A stretch of DNA of 64,000 nt from CAZMRF01 sp964568735 (GTDB lineage Bacteria; Acidobacteriota; Polarisedimenticolia; JACPZX01): assembly GCA_964568735.1 (NCBI GenBank), contig CAZMRF010000014.1, positions 1 through 64,000 of the forward strand, given 5' to 3'. The position numbers were made by a program, and so were the translations under genes. Shown one piece after another: positions 9,566 to 18,692 of this stretch; within the stretch, counting starts at the first letter, position 1, and each line of letters starts with the position of its first letter. Below the pieces are notes generated by a model, which saw only the letters and a list, made by a program, of their open reading frames with translations, did no database searches and was not told the DNA's origin.

Positions 9566-10912
9566 TCAGGCCCGGACGGTTGAGTGCCCGGCGGCGACGG
9601 CGTGGACTGCGCCCGCCAGGATCTCCGCGGCCCGATCGATGTCGGCCTTCCCCGCGATCAGGGGAGGCCGCAGCCGGACGGAGCGGCTCCCCGACGGGAG
9701 GACGAGCATCCCCCGCGAGAAGCAGCCCTTGAGAAGCTCGGGCCTCACCGAGGGATCAAGGAGGTCGATGGCGAGGAAGAAGCCGCGCCCGCGGGCGTTC
9801 GTCAGTGCGTCCGGGTATTCAATCTGAAGCTCTTCGAGCCTCTGAAGGGCGTAGCCGCCCATCGTCGCCGCATTCGAGACGAGGTTCTCGCGATCGATGA
9901 CGTCGAGGTACCGGGTCGCCCGCACCATGTCCACGAGGTTGCCTCCCCAGGTGGAGTTGATCCGGGAAGAGGCGGAGAAGCAGTTGTTCTTCACCTCGTC
10001 CACCCGCTTCGAGACGAGGATCCCGCAGACCTGGCTCTTCTTGCCGAAGGCGATGGCATCGGGCTCGAAGCCGAAGTGCTGGTAGCACCAGAACTTCCCG
10101 GTCATCGCGATTCCCGTCTGAACCTCGTCCACGATGAGGAAGATCTCCGACTCGTCGCAGATCCGCCGCAGCTCCCGGAAGAACTCCGCACGGAAGTGGT
10201 TGTCTCCTCCCTCGCCCTGGATGGGCTCGATGATGAGGGCTGCAATGTCGTCCTTGCTCTCATGGACCGCCTTGTGGATCGCATCGAGGGCCGCGGCCTC
10301 GGCTCTCTCGACGGCTTCCAGATTGGTTCCCGCGAGAGGGAAGGTGATCTTCGGGTTCGGGATCCTCGGCCAGTCGAACCTGGGGAACCACTTCGTCTTG
10401 GCCGGGTCGGTGTTCGTGAGGCTCAGGGCGTACCCGGATCGTCCGTGGAAGCACTCGGTGAAGTGGATCACCTTGGAGCCCTTCTCTTCCGTGTATCCCT
10501 TCGCGAAGTTCTTCTGGACCTTCCAGTCGAAGGCCACTTTCAGAGCATTCTCGACGGCCAGGGAGCCGCCCGCCACGAAGAAGACGTGCTTCATGTCAGG
10601 ACCGGCCCCGAGGCGGGTGAGCGCCTCGACGAGCTCGGCCGTCTCGATGCTGTAGATGTCGGAGTTGCTCGGGTTCTGGATGGCCGCCCATCCGATCTTG
10701 TCGCGGAAGGCCGGCTCGGTCAGCGCGGGGTGGTTCATGCCCAGCGGGCTGGAGGCCACCATGGAGAACATGTCCAGGTAGCTCTTCCCGGTACGAGCGT
10801 CGACGATGGTGCAGCCGAGGCTCTTCTTGTAGTCGATCAGCACGTCGAATCCGTCGACGAGCATCCAGTGCTTCAGGGTTTCCATGGCCCTGCTGGGGTT
10901 CATGCCTGACAT
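9566..10912 (-). CDS. lat: L-lysine 6-aminotransferase (class III)
   Basis: This PLP enzyme moves the epsilon-amino group of lysine to 2-oxoglutarate, giving 2-aminoadipate semialdehyde. The 448-residue protein begins near TLKHWMLVDGFDVLIDYKKS and has SMVASSPLGMNHP, the PLP-phosphate region FFVAGGSLAVENALK, the cofactor Asp in FLIVDEVQTGIAMTGKFW, the Schiff-base Lys in AFGKKSQVCG and the NSTWGGNLVDM segment, all typical of the LAT branch rather than of ornithine aminotransferases. ATG 10912 follows GGAGGA. It stands alone between two hairpins; no further lysine-breakdown gene is beside it. Confidence 0.88.
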   Translation of the reverse strand: MSGMNPSRAMETLKHWMLVDGFDVLIDYKKSLGCTIVDARTGKSYLDMFSMVASSPLGMNHPALTEPAFRDKIGWAAIQNPSNSDIYSIETAELVEALTRLGAGPDMKHVFFVAGGSLAVENALKVAFDWKVQKNFAKGYTEEKGSKVIHFTECFHGRSGYALSLTNTDPAKTKWFPRFDWPRIPNPKITFPLAGTNLEAVERAEAAALDAIHKAVHESKDDIAALIIEPIQGEGGDNHFRAEFFRELRRICDESEIFLIVDEVQTGIAMTGKFWCYQHFGFEPDAIAFGKKSQVCGILVSKRVDEVKNNCFSASSRINSTWGGNLVDMVRATRYLDVIDRENLVSNAATMGGYALQRLEELQIEYPDALTNARGRGFFLAIDLLDPSVRPELLKGCFSRGMLVLPSGSRSVRLRPPLIAGKADIDRAAEILAGAVHAVAAGHSTVRA

Positions 10913-11194
10913 GGCTCGTAGTCCTCCTGGTCCGGAATGGGGTTTCCCTCCTCCACGCGCGCGCGAAAGCTTCGAGGCCCTGCGCGGGCGCTTATCGGAG
11001 GTGAACCGCTCCTCGCGGCCTGGGGGCGCGCGTCGGGGCGGCGGGTCAGCGGGCTGCGGCTATGGGAGGCGGAGGGGAGGGTCGTGCGACTCGCTCCTCC
11101 CCATGGTGATGAGGATCAGGCCGGCCAGCTTGGTCGGGGTGCGAAGGACGCTCTTCATCTGCGCTGCTCCGTTCCTGATCAATCTCGGGCGAGC
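10913..11194. other. Gap between lat and ctp
   Basis: About 280 bases, very GC-rich (runs of CG around 10957-11000). I see no convincing gene. A 33-codon minus-strand frame at 11061-11159 has a short hydrophobic stretch but nothing else to support it. The promoter of lat should lie here, but no clear -35/-10 pair stands out. Confidence 0.3.
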
Positions 11195-11218
11195 CCTGCG
11201 GCACGCATCTGCCGCAGG
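11195..11218 (-). terminator. Hairpin directly after the ctp stop codon
   Basis: A perfect 9-bp stem, CCTGCGGCA / TGCCGCAGG, with loop CGCATC begins at the base next to the ctp stop codon on the minus strand. No T-run follows, so it could be a terminator or a 3'-end protecting structure. Confidence 0.55.
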
Positions 11219-12847
11219 CTACTGTTCCTTGTTCTGGACCTGTGCCCCGGCCTTCTGATTGGGCTCGGTGCCGTCGTTACGCGCTGGCTTCAGTCCATCG
11301 ATGTTGAGGGCCGTGATGGGCATGCGCTCTGCTGCCGGCAGAACCTCGAGGGCCTTGAGGATCTGCTTGTCGTGGTCCACGATGACCTTCTGGCGCTCCT
11401 GGAGGTCGAAGGAGGCGCCGATGAGCTCGGCCTTGATCATGGTGCTCATGTAATCGCGGCTCTCCTGCCACTCTTCATCGGTGTGCTCGAGCTTCCGCTC
11501 GCGCAGGTAGGCTCGGAACTCGTCCAGCACGCTCGCGTCGGCTTCGAAGGCGAGGCTGCTCGGCGCCTTGTGGCCCGCGAGCCAGTGCACGGCGAACTCG
11601 AAGAAGTAGCCGCGGCGATCGATGGCCTGTTCGAGGCGAGTGGCCTCGTCGAGTGAGACCTCCACGTCAGGGGTGATCCCGCCTCCACCGAGGACCTTCC
11701 TGCCCGTGTCGGTGAAGCGTGTCTCGCGCTGATCTTCGGGAGCGACCACCTCGCCGCTGTAGTAGTCCTCGAGGCTCTCCTTGTAGTCGCGCTGGATGAG
11801 GCGGCCCGAGGGCGTGTAGTACTTGGCCGTCGTGAGCGCGATTCCGGCGCTGTGGCTGAGCCGGTACACGGTCTGCACGAGGCCTTTGCCCCAGGTCGTC
11901 TCGCCCACGATGATTCCGCGATCGTGGTCCTGGATGGCTCCCGCGACGATTTCGGAAGCGGAGGCGCTGCCCTTGTTGACGAGCACCACGACGGGAAGGG
12001 CCGCGGCCGCGGCCTGGCGCGTCGAGCGGTATTCCTGGTACGTGCCGCGCAGCCGGCCCTTGGTGTAGACGATCATGTCGCGCGGCTGGAGGAACCTGTC
12101 GGAGACCTTCACGGCCTGATCGAGGAGCCCGCCCGGGTTCCAGCGCAGATCCAGGAGCAGCCTCTCCATGCCCTGCGCCCTCAGCTCGGCGATCTTGTCG
12201 TCGAGCTCGCGCTCCGTGGTCTGCGTGAAGTTCTTGATCCGGATGTACCCGACCGTCGGCCGCACCATGAAGGCGTAGGGGATGCTGACGGTGGGGATGT
12301 CGTCGCGCACGAGCGTGTGGTCGTAGGGCTCGGCGACGCCCTCGCGCTTGATGGTGATCGAGACCTGCGTCCCCTTCCGGCCGCGCAGCTTCTGGAGAGC
12401 GGTGTCCATCCCGATGCCGGCTGTGGGCTCGCCCTCGATATGGCTGATGACGTCTCCGGCCCGAATCCCGGCGCGGTACGCGGGCGTGCCCTCGATGGGG
12501 CTGATCACCGTGAGCTCCTTGTCTTCCCCGCGCAGGGAAATCACGATGCCGAGGCCGGAGAAGGAGCCCTGCTGTTCCTCCTGCATCTCTTTGTAGGAGT
12601 CGGGGTCGAGGAAGGTGCAGTGGGGATCGAGCTCGTTCAGGAGCCCCCGGATGGCCCCATAGACAAGGTCCTTGGCCTCGACCTCGTCGACGTAGTTCTC
12701 CTCGACGAGGCCAAGCACCTGGTTGAAGGTCTTGAGGGCGTCATCCCCTTCGCTGGTGGTCGCCTGGAGGGGTTCCCCGGGGCGGGCCGCGAAGGCCACG
12801 AGCGTCAGGAGGCAGGAAGCCAGGATGACGAAAGCTCGCCGCTTCAT
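11219..12847 (-). CDS. ctpA: C-terminal processing peptidase (S41 family)
   Basis: A periplasmic serine protease that trims or degrades proteins from their C-terminus. The 542-residue protein has a signal peptide (about 1-20), an N-terminal helical region, a PDZ domain (about 95-185, GLGIVISLRGEDKELTVISP) and the S41 core with catalytic Ser in GSASASEIVAGAI and Lys in TTWGKGLVQ. A tail of about 150 residues extends beyond the core and ends in a Gln/Asn-rich stretch, longer than in many CtpA proteins. ATG 12847 follows AAGGAGGT. It is transcribed alone, divergently from tatA; a TATATT at 12906-12901 may be its -10. Confidence 0.92.
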   Translation of the reverse strand: MKRRAFVILASCLLTLVAFAARPGEPLQATTSEGDDALKTFNQVLGLVEENYVDEVEAKDLVYGAIRGLLNELDPHCTFLDPDSYKEMQEEQQGSFSGLGIVISLRGEDKELTVISPIEGTPAYRAGIRAGDVISHIEGEPTAGIGMDTALQKLRGRKGTQVSITIKREGVAEPYDHTLVRDDIPTVSIPYAFMVRPTVGYIRIKNFTQTTERELDDKIAELRAQGMERLLLDLRWNPGGLLDQAVKVSDRFLQPRDMIVYTKGRLRGTYQEYRSTRQAAAAALPVVVLVNKGSASASEIVAGAIQDHDRGIIVGETTWGKGLVQTVYRLSHSAGIALTTAKYYTPSGRLIQRDYKESLEDYYSGEVVAPEDQRETRFTDTGRKVLGGGGITPDVEVSLDEATRLEQAIDRRGYFFEFAVHWLAGHKAPSSLAFEADASVLDEFRAYLRERKLEHTDEEWQESRDYMSTMIKAELIGASFDLQERQKVIVDHDKQILKALEVLPAAERMPITALNIDGLKPARNDGTEPNQKAGAQVQNKEQ

Positions 12848-12949
12848 CTAACCTCCTTGAAAGTGTGCCGGGAAGTGCCAGGGAGGGGGGGCAGCGCAGA
12901 AATATACCACCCGACTCCGGGGCACGCCATGAAAGCGAGAGCCGTTTCC

Positions 12950-12979
12950 TTGACAGGGCCTCGAGTCCGGGGCTAGCAT
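12950..12979 (+). promoter_or_regulatory. Probable promoter of the tat operon
   Basis: TTGACA (12950-12955), 18 bases, TAGCAT (12974-12979). This would give a leader of about 75 bases before the tatA/B start at 13062. Confidence 0.5.
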
Positions 12980-13061
12980 CTCCTGTAATTTCTGTAGGTT
13001 GCGCTAATCCGCACCACACACCGCGCGGCAGCGACCCCAAGGTCCGCGCGCCGGAGTCGGG

Positions 13062-13436
13062 ATGTTCGGATCAATCGGCGGATTCGAGATCCTCGTCCTC
13101 CTGGGCATCGGGCTCCTCGTCTTCGGACCCAAGAGGCTTCCCGAGATGGGCCGCCTGCTGGCGCGCGGCATGGTCGAGCTTCGGAAGGTCGCGTCGGAAG
13201 TCAAGAGCGCCGTGGAGCGGGAGGCCGATCTGGGGGAGGTCACGAGGGCGGCCGGGGATTTGAAACGGGCGGTCAACACCGAAGCGCGCCGGCTCTTCAC
13301 CGACATCGAGATCGAGACGGCTCGCCTCCCGGGGCCCGCACCGGCAGGATCCGGGCCGGGCGGGGCGGTGGCGCCGGGGACTGTGCGGGAGGCGGGGGAG
13401 CCAGCGAGTGAGCCCCGGGAGCAGAACGGTCGGTGA
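13062..13436 (+). CDS. tatA: Sec-independent protein translocase TatA/TatB
   Basis: A single-span component of the twin-arginine translocase, which exports folded proteins. The 124-residue protein starts MFGSIGGFEILVLLGIGLLV, with the short N-terminal membrane helix, the FGPKRLPEMGR hinge and an amphipathic helix, then a charged, Pro/Gly-rich tail. Glu at position 9 (GGFEIL) and the length are more TatB-like, while a single A/B protein next to tatC may do both jobs. Its 3' end overlaps tatC. Which paralogue name fits is uncertain; the family is certain. Confidence 0.9.
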   Translation: MFGSIGGFEILVLLGIGLLVFGPKRLPEMGRLLARGMVELRKVASEVKSAVEREADLGEVTRAAGDLKRAVNTEARRLFTDIEIETARLPGPAPAGSGPGGAVAPGTVREAGEPASEPREQNGR

Positions 13437-14274
13437 TCCGAACCGGATGTCGATCCTCGAGCACCTCGAGGAGCTCCGCTCCAGGCTCGTCAAGGCGGCG
13501 CTCTCGGTGCTCCTCGGCTTCAGCATCGCCTACGCCTTCTCGGGCCCGATCTACGAGTTCGTCGTGCGCCCCGCTCGCGAAGCCCTCCCCGAGGGGACTC
13601 GGCTGGCCTACACGGGCCTCGCGGATCCATTTCTCCTCTACCTGAAAGTCAGCCTCCTCGCCGGGCTCTTCATCTCGGCGCCCCTCGTCCTGCTTCAGCT
13701 CTGGCTCTTTATCTCCCCCGGCCTCTATCGCAGGGAGAAGAAATGGGCGATCCCCTTCGTGGTGGGTGCGACCTTCTTCTTCATCCTCGGAGGCGCCTTC
13801 GCCTACGAGGTGATCCTGCCCTTCGCATGCCGCTACTTCATCGACGTCGGGAACGAGGGCGGGTTCATGCCGGTGATCACCGTCAAGGAGCTCCTCAGCT
13901 TCGAGCTGCAGCTCATCCTCGGGAGCGCGGTCATCTTCGAGATGCCCGTCCTGATCTTCTTCCTGACGCGGATCGGGATCGTGACCCCCGCCTTCCTCTG
14001 GCACTACTTCCCCCACGCGATGGTCGGGCTGTGGTTCATCGCGGCCTGGGTGACACCGCCGGACGTCCTCTCCATGATCCTGGTGGGCCTCCCGATGACC
14101 TTCCTTTACATTTTCAGTATCGGGATCTCATGGCTGTTCCGGCCCGCGAGGAACGACTCTCCTGCCGCGGCGCCGGCGGCAGGCGATGCCGGATCCCGCT
14201 TGGACCCGCGCCCCCCCGACGCCGGCGCTTCTGAAGGCGGCAGCCCCCCGCCGTCCCCGCCCTCCGCCCCGTGA
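13408..14274 (+). CDS. tatC: Sec-independent protein translocase TatC
   Basis: The multi-span Tat component that recognises twin-arginine signal peptides. The 288-residue protein has the conserved N-terminus MSILEHLEELRSRLV (from residue 14) and six hydrophobic segments, with ISAPLVLLQLWLFISPGLYRREKK interrupted by the conserved FxxPGLxxxE region. I use GTG 13408, which has GGGGAG upstream and overlaps tatA/B by 29 bases; ATG 13447 is the family-typical start and may be the true one. The C-terminus is a Pro/Ala/Gly-rich tail of about 40 residues. The stop overlaps the next gene by four bases. Confidence 0.93.
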   Translation: MSPGSRTVGDPNRMSILEHLEELRSRLVKAALSVLLGFSIAYAFSGPIYEFVVRPAREALPEGTRLAYTGLADPFLLYLKVSLLAGLFISAPLVLLQLWLFISPGLYRREKKWAIPFVVGATFFFILGGAFAYEVILPFACRYFIDVGNEGGFMPVITVKELLSFELQLILGSAVIFEMPVLIFFLTRIGIVTPAFLWHYFPHAMVGLWFIAAWVTPPDVLSMILVGLPMTFLYIFSIGISWLFRPARNDSPAAAPAAGDAGSRLDPRPPDAGASEGGSPPPSPPSAP

Positions 14275-15419
14275 AGAGACTCGGCATCCTCCATGTCGCG
14301 CTGAGCGGCAGGAATGGAGGGGCCGAGGTCCAATCGGCGGCGCTGACGGCGGGCCTGGCCCGGCGCGGCCACAGGGTCCTCGGGCTGCTGAGGAGGGGAA
14401 CGCCGCTGGAGAGGAGATCGATCCAGGCTGGCGCTCCGATCTTCCCCCTGCAACCGGCGTTCCCAGCGGGTCCCGGCGGAGTGCTCACGTGGTGGTCGCG
14501 CTCGAGGCTACGCCACCTCGCGTCGCGCGGTGACTGGGACTTGATCCACTTCGACGATCCACGCTCCCTCGGCGCGGTGGCTCCCATCCTGGCCGGAGTC
14601 TCCGGCAACGGAGTCCTCCCGCCATCCCGCGTGCTGGTTTCCTGGCGTGGGCCTTCTGGATCCGCTCCGGGCGCGCCTCCGGCGCTGCGCCGGCATCACC
14701 GGCAGGGAGGCTTCATCCACGTCGCCTCCGAGGCCGTCTGGTCGGCCCTGGTGAGGGAAGGGTTCGACGAGGATCGGCTCGCGGTGATCCACCCCGGGAT
14801 CCCCATCGAGGAGCACGCGGTCGAGGCCGAGGGGCGGGAGAAGGCGCGCCGGCTCCTCGGCCTGGCGGATTCCGACGCGGTGATCGGAACCATCGCCATC
14901 TTCGACAGGGAGCGAGGCGTGGGAGATCTCATCGATGCGGCGCCGGCGATCCTCGGGCAGAGGCCTCGGGCGAGAATCGTGATCGTGGGAGACGGCCCGC
15001 GGCGATCCGGCCTCGAGTCCCGGGCGAGGAGCGCCGGCCTCGGGGATCGGGTTCTCTTCGCGGGGTGGCGCGATGATGTCGCGCGTCTGCTTCGAGCCTT
15101 CGACGTCTACGCCTTCACAGGCCGCGGCGAAGAGGTCTTCCCCCTCTCGCTCGTCGAGGCGATGGCCTCGGGGGTTCCCGTGGTCGTTTGCGACCAGCCC
15201 GGTATCCGCGAGATCATCGAGAACGGCAAGCAGGGACTCTTCGTCCCGGGCACGGGCGCTGAATCACTGGCGAGGACCATCCTCCGAGCGCTCGCCGATC
15301 CGGAGGTGAGCCGCAGCATGGGCCGGGCGGGCGCCGTTCGTGTCCAGCGATTCACCACGAGGGCGATGCTGGACGCCACCGAGCAGCTCTACTACAGGCT
15401 CACGAAGGCCGGCGCATGA
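14271..15419 (+). CDS. Glycosyltransferase family 4 (GT-B)
   Basis: A 382-residue sugar transferase, probably building lipopolysaccharide. The N-terminal half carries GRNGGAEVQSAALTAGLARR, and the C-terminal half the GT4 donor-binding signature EVFPLSLVEAMASGVPVVVC with E-x7-E spacing. There is no signal peptide; it should work at the inner face of the membrane. GTG 14271 overlaps the tatC stop (GTGA), and its own stop overlaps the next gene (ATGA), so it is coupled on both sides. Acceptor and sugar cannot be read from sequence; the neighbouring heptose and Kdo genes suggest inner-core assembly. Confidence 0.85.
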   Translation: MKRLGILHVALSGRNGGAEVQSAALTAGLARRGHRVLGLLRRGTPLERRSIQAGAPIFPLQPAFPAGPGGVLTWWSRSRLRHLASRGDWDLIHFDDPRSLGAVAPILAGVSGNGVLPPSRVLVSWRGPSGSAPGAPPALRRHHRQGGFIHVASEAVWSALVREGFDEDRLAVIHPGIPIEEHAVEAEGREKARRLLGLADSDAVIGTIAIFDRERGVGDLIDAAPAILGQRPRARIVIVGDGPRRSGLESRARSAGLGDRVLFAGWRDDVARLLRAFDVYAFTGRGEEVFPLSLVEAMASGVPVVVCDQPGIREIIENGKQGLFVPGTGAESLARTILRALADPEVSRSMGRAGAVRVQRFTTRAMLDATEQLYYRLTKAGA

Positions 15420-16405
15420 CCATCCACCCGGCCTCGGGCTACTCCACGGCCGGACTCCCCGGACCCCTCGCGGGCTTCCGCACCTGCGCCTCCGGAGCCT
15501 GGAAGATCGTCGCGAGGCCGGATCAACTCGAGATGGCCCGATCCTTCCTGGGGCCCCTGCCCGTGGAGTCCTTCCTCGAGGCTCTCGCCGAGCCGGAGGA
15601 AGGGACGGACGGGAGAGATGGATCCCGATCGCCTCGCGGCCGCGGCGCGACGCTCGAAGTGGACTGCGGCGACGGATCGAGCCTCGTCCTCAAGGCCCTC
15701 AAGCGCGGAGGGCTTCCTGCCAGGCTGCGGGGGGGCTACCACGGCGCGTCGCGGATGCTGGCGGAGATGACGATCCTCGAGGAGGCAGGGCTGCGGGGCG
15801 TTCCGACGTCACGGCTCGCTTTCGGGGCCACCGGACTCCGCGACAGCGGCGCGGAAGTGGGCGTGCTGGCCACGGAGCTGATCCCCCGGGCGATCCGGCT
15901 CGGTGATTTGATGTCGGCTCACACGCTCCCCGGACTACCGGAGGATCCTCGGGGCCGCCGGAGGAAGGACTCGCCTCTTCCATCGGGGAAGCGGGCTGCG
16001 ATCGACTCCAGGCGCCAGGCATTGCGGGCGGCAGGGTTGGCGGTGGCGAGAGCCCATGACCTCGGCCTCGACCACGCTGATCTGAATATCGGCAACGTCC
16101 TGATCCAGCGAAGCGGAGAGGGCTGGTCGGGGTTCGTCATCGACATCGGCCTCTCGACGCTGGGCCACTCCCTGGAGATGCCGCGAAGGGCCGCGAATCT
16201 TGTCCGGCTGCTCCGCAGCGTCGAGAAGCACCTCGGCCGGGATCCCCGCCGCGCCAGGGATGGCGCCGCTTTCCTGCGCGGGTACCTGTCGTCCCTGCCC
16301 GCTCCTCGCCGCCGCCAGCGCCGTGAGCTGCTGGCGGCGATCCGCCGGGGCATCCCGGCCATGCTCATTCACAGGCTCGGGTGGAGCCTCCTCGGCCGCC
16401 GCTGA
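15416..16405 (+). CDS. kdkA: Kdo-kinase-like lipopolysaccharide kinase
   Basis: A 329-residue protein with an atypical kinase fold. The catalytic loop HADLNIGNVLI and the metal-binding VIDIG match the KdkA/WaaP group, which phosphorylates Kdo or heptose of the inner core; the ATP-site Lys is probably in LVLKALKRGG. It is longer than classical KdkA, with an Arg/Ser-rich insert at about 60-80 and another at about 175-195. It is coupled to the glycosyltransferase upstream and ends 41 bases inside the 3' end of waaF on the opposite strand. Assignment to Kdo rather than heptose is not certain. Confidence 0.75.
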   Translation: MTIHPASGYSTAGLPGPLAGFRTCASGAWKIVARPDQLEMARSFLGPLPVESFLEALAEPEEGTDGRDGSRSPRGRGATLEVDCGDGSSLVLKALKRGGLPARLRGGYHGASRMLAEMTILEEAGLRGVPTSRLAFGATGLRDSGAEVGVLATELIPRAIRLGDLMSAHTLPGLPEDPRGRRRKDSPLPSGKRAAIDSRRQALRAAGLAVARAHDLGLDHADLNIGNVLIQRSGEGWSGFVIDIGLSTLGHSLEMPRRAANLVRLLRSVEKHLGRDPRRARDGAAFLRGYLSSLPAPRRRQRRELLAAIRRGIPAMLIHRLGWSLLGRR

Positions 16406-17492
16406 CCAGGAGGCCGTCGAGGAGAGCTTCGACCTCGTCGACGCCAATCGACTCCAGGCACATCGGCTTGCCCGAGGGCGATGGATAGCATTCCTTGAAG
16501 AAGGACTGGCGGCATGGGGCGCAGGGGTAACGCCGGCTGACAGCGAGGACCGGGGATCTACTCGCTCCCACGGTGGGCGGAGCCGCCGGCCAGGCCGCGG
16601 TCCTGTCGGGATCGCCGGGCCCGAAAATGGCGACGACGGGCACGCCGAGGGCGCCCGCCACGTGCATGGGGCCGCTGTCGTTCCCCAGGAAAGCAGCGCA
16701 GCGCGAGATGAGAGCCGCCATCTGGCCGATGGTGCTCTCGCCGCAGGCGTCCAGGGCGCGGTCACCCAGGCGCGACGCCACGATGCTCGTGGCCTCGCGG
16801 TCGCCGGCGCCGCCCAGCAGGACGACGCCGGCATCGTGCGCTGCGGCCATCCTCGCGGCGACCTCAGCGAATCTCTCGGCATGCCAGGCCCGCGGCGCCT
16901 TCGAGGCGCCGCCGTGGAGCGCCACGAGAAGCCGGAAGCGTCCGGCGCCTCGGACTGCGAGGAAGCGATCGGCCCATTCGAGATCCACCGGGAGCACGGG
17001 GAAGAAGGGCTCCGCAGCCACGGCGTCGCACCCCGCGGCTCTCGCGATCTCGGAGAAGATCTCGAGGTGATGGCGGCGCGCCAGAGCCTCGGTGAAGCGT
17101 ACAGGGTGGGTCAGGAGCCAGCCTCGCCGATCGGTGTCGAGGCCGATGCGGATCGGGATGCCTGCCAGCCTCGCCGCCAGGGCGGCCCCCGCGGCCTTCT
17201 GGAAGAGCACGGCCATGTCATACCGCCTCTCCCGAAGGCGCCGCGCGAGGCGGAGCAGGCCGCCGACCCCCCGATCCGCCCCGCGCCTGTCGAAGGGGAG
17301 CACCTCGTCGATGGCCGGGTTGGCCTCCAGGCAGGGCGCTACTCGAGGTATGGCCACGATCTCGATCCGCGCCTCCGGGTAGCGCCGCCTCAGCGCGGCG
17401 AGAGCCGGCGAGATCATGACGATGTCCCCGATCCAGTTCGTCGAGCGGACCAGGATCCGCTTCACCTGTGCGGGGGCCGGCGGGGAAGGCAC
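16365..17492 (-). CDS. waaF: ADP-heptose:LPS heptosyltransferase II
   Basis: A GT9 enzyme that adds the second L-glycero-D-manno-heptose to the LPS inner core. The 375-residue protein has the family start ILVRSTNWIGDIVMISPALA (about 13-32) and the donor site FLGNDSGPMHVAGALGVPVV, with the NWIGD motif typical of WaaF. It forms a minus-strand pair with waaC, two bases apart, facing the glycosyltransferase and KdkA-like genes and overlapping the latter tail to tail. A Cys-rich stretch (CAPCRQSFFKEC) near the C-terminus matches one in waaC. Confidence 0.88.
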   Translation of the reverse strand: MPSPPAPAQVKRILVRSTNWIGDIVMISPALAALRRRYPEARIEIVAIPRVAPCLEANPAIDEVLPFDRRGADRGVGGLLRLARRLRERRYDMAVLFQKAAGAALAARLAGIPIRIGLDTDRRGWLLTHPVRFTEALARRHHLEIFSEIARAAGCDAVAAEPFFPVLPVDLEWADRFLAVRGAGRFRLLVALHGGASKAPRAWHAERFAEVAARMAAAHDAGVVLLGGAGDREATSIVASRLGDRALDACGESTIGQMAALISRCAAFLGNDSGPMHVAGALGVPVVAIFGPGDPDRTAAWPAAPPTVGASRSPVLAVSRRYPCAPCRQSFFKECYPSPSGKPMCLESIGVDEVEALLDGLLVSGGRGGSTRACE

Positions 17493-17494
17493 GT

Positions 17495-18577
17495 TCAGCG
17501 CACCGCCTGCTTCAACAGATCAGCCGCCTCACGGGCCACCCTCGATGGATCGATCCGCCGCAGGCAGGCCTGGCTCTGGCAGCCACGGTTCCGGCAAGGG
17601 GAGCAGGCGACGTCGCCCGCGAAGGAGAGCTGGGGGCGTTCGCTCCAGGGAGCGTTGACGATGGGATCGGTAGGGCCGTAGAGCGCGACGACGGGGATCC
17701 CGGTGGCCGCCGCGAGATGCAGGGGACCCGTGTCGGATCCGATGAAGAGGTCGCAGCGCCTGGCCATCTCGGCCAGCTCCGTGAGGCTCGTGCGGGGAGT
17801 GGCGACGGCCGGGCGCTTCATGGAGCCCAGGATGGCCTCCACGATGGACTCCTCGCCGGGCCCCCAGGCGAAGATCACGCTGCCTCCGGTCCGCTCGAGC
17901 AGCTCGTCCGCGAGCGACGCGAAGAGAGGCCACGGGTAACGCTTGAAGGACTGAGCCTCGCTCGTACCCGGGGAGATGAGGATACGCGGCCTCGCGGGCG
18001 CGCTCCCTTCGAGGAAGCGGGCCGCGGCCACGGCAGCCTCGGACCAAACGGGGAGGTCTCGCCTCGGGGCCGAGACGTCGGCGCCCAGGATGGCTGCCGA
18101 TTCGAGGGCCCGCTCGACCCGGCCCATGCGGCGCCGCGGCAGCAGGAGTGGATCCGTGTAGAACATGTGGGCCAGCTCCCGCGAGTGGCCGGGGCCGAAT
18201 CCGAAAATCTTCCCCGCTCCGCTGAGGCGGGCGACGAGGCCGGACTTGAAGGTCCCTTGAAGATCGACCGCCCACTCCCACGAGCCTCTGCGCAGGCCGG
18301 CCGCGTAGTCGCGGAGCAGGAGGGCGCCGCGCAGGGGCCGGACCACCGGTCGGACGCGACCCAGGCTCCTGCGCGCCAGCACGTGCACCTGGTCGATGTC
18401 GGGATGCCCCTCGAGGATCTCCCGCGACGGCTCCTCCACCGCCCAGCCGATCGTCGCGGAGGGCCATGTGCGCCTCATGCAGGAGACGGCGGGGAGCGTG
18501 CGCACGACGTCTCCCACGGCACCGAGGCGGATGACGAGGATCGATCGGGGAGGCTCGGCACGGGGCGTCAAGGTCAC
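17495..18577 (-). CDS. waaC: Heptosyltransferase I-like GT9 glycosyltransferase
   Basis: A 360-residue GT9 protein. It begins ILVIRLGAVGDVVRTLPAV and has GWAVEEPSREILEGHPDID, close to the WVVEE region of WaaC, which attaches the first heptose to Kdo. The donor site is FIGSDTGPLHLAAATGIPVV. A C-terminal Cys cluster (CSPCRNRGCQSQAC) resembles that of the adjacent waaF and may bind metal. The GTG at 18577 lies 8 bases from a predicted -10 box, so the message may be leaderless. Specificity (WaaC versus another GT9) is inferred from the neighbours. Confidence 0.8.
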   Translation of the reverse strand: MTLTPRAEPPRSILVIRLGAVGDVVRTLPAVSCMRRTWPSATIGWAVEEPSREILEGHPDIDQVHVLARRSLGRVRPVVRPLRGALLLRDYAAGLRRGSWEWAVDLQGTFKSGLVARLSGAGKIFGFGPGHSRELAHMFYTDPLLLPRRRMGRVERALESAAILGADVSAPRRDLPVWSEAAVAAARFLEGSAPARPRILISPGTSEAQSFKRYPWPLFASLADELLERTGGSVIFAWGPGEESIVEAILGSMKRPAVATPRTSLTELAEMARRCDLFIGSDTGPLHLAAATGIPVVALYGPTDPIVNAPWSERPQLSFAGDVACSPCRNRGCQSQACLRRIDPSRVAREAADLLKQAVR

Positions 18578-18585
18578 CGGGCATT

Positions 18586-18613
18586 ATTGTACGGGGCGCC
18601 GCTGCTCGGGCAA
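18586..18613 (-). promoter_or_regulatory. Promoter of waaC-waaF
   Basis: On the minus strand TTGCCC (18613-18608), 16 bases, TACAAT (18591-18586). The -10 is so close to GTG 18577 that transcription would begin at or within a few bases of the start codon. Confidence 0.5.
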
Positions 18614-18692
18614 CCGCCCGGCCGAGGGCTGCGCGGGCGGGCGTTGACCGGCCTCACGGAGGGCGGTAGCCTTCACTTCCTGGAGGTGAGCC

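Noticed and set aside
11061..11159. 33-codon minus-strand frame with a short hydrophobic stretch between lat and ctp
   Set aside because: Weak ribosome site, no coupling and no further support, so not listed as a gene.
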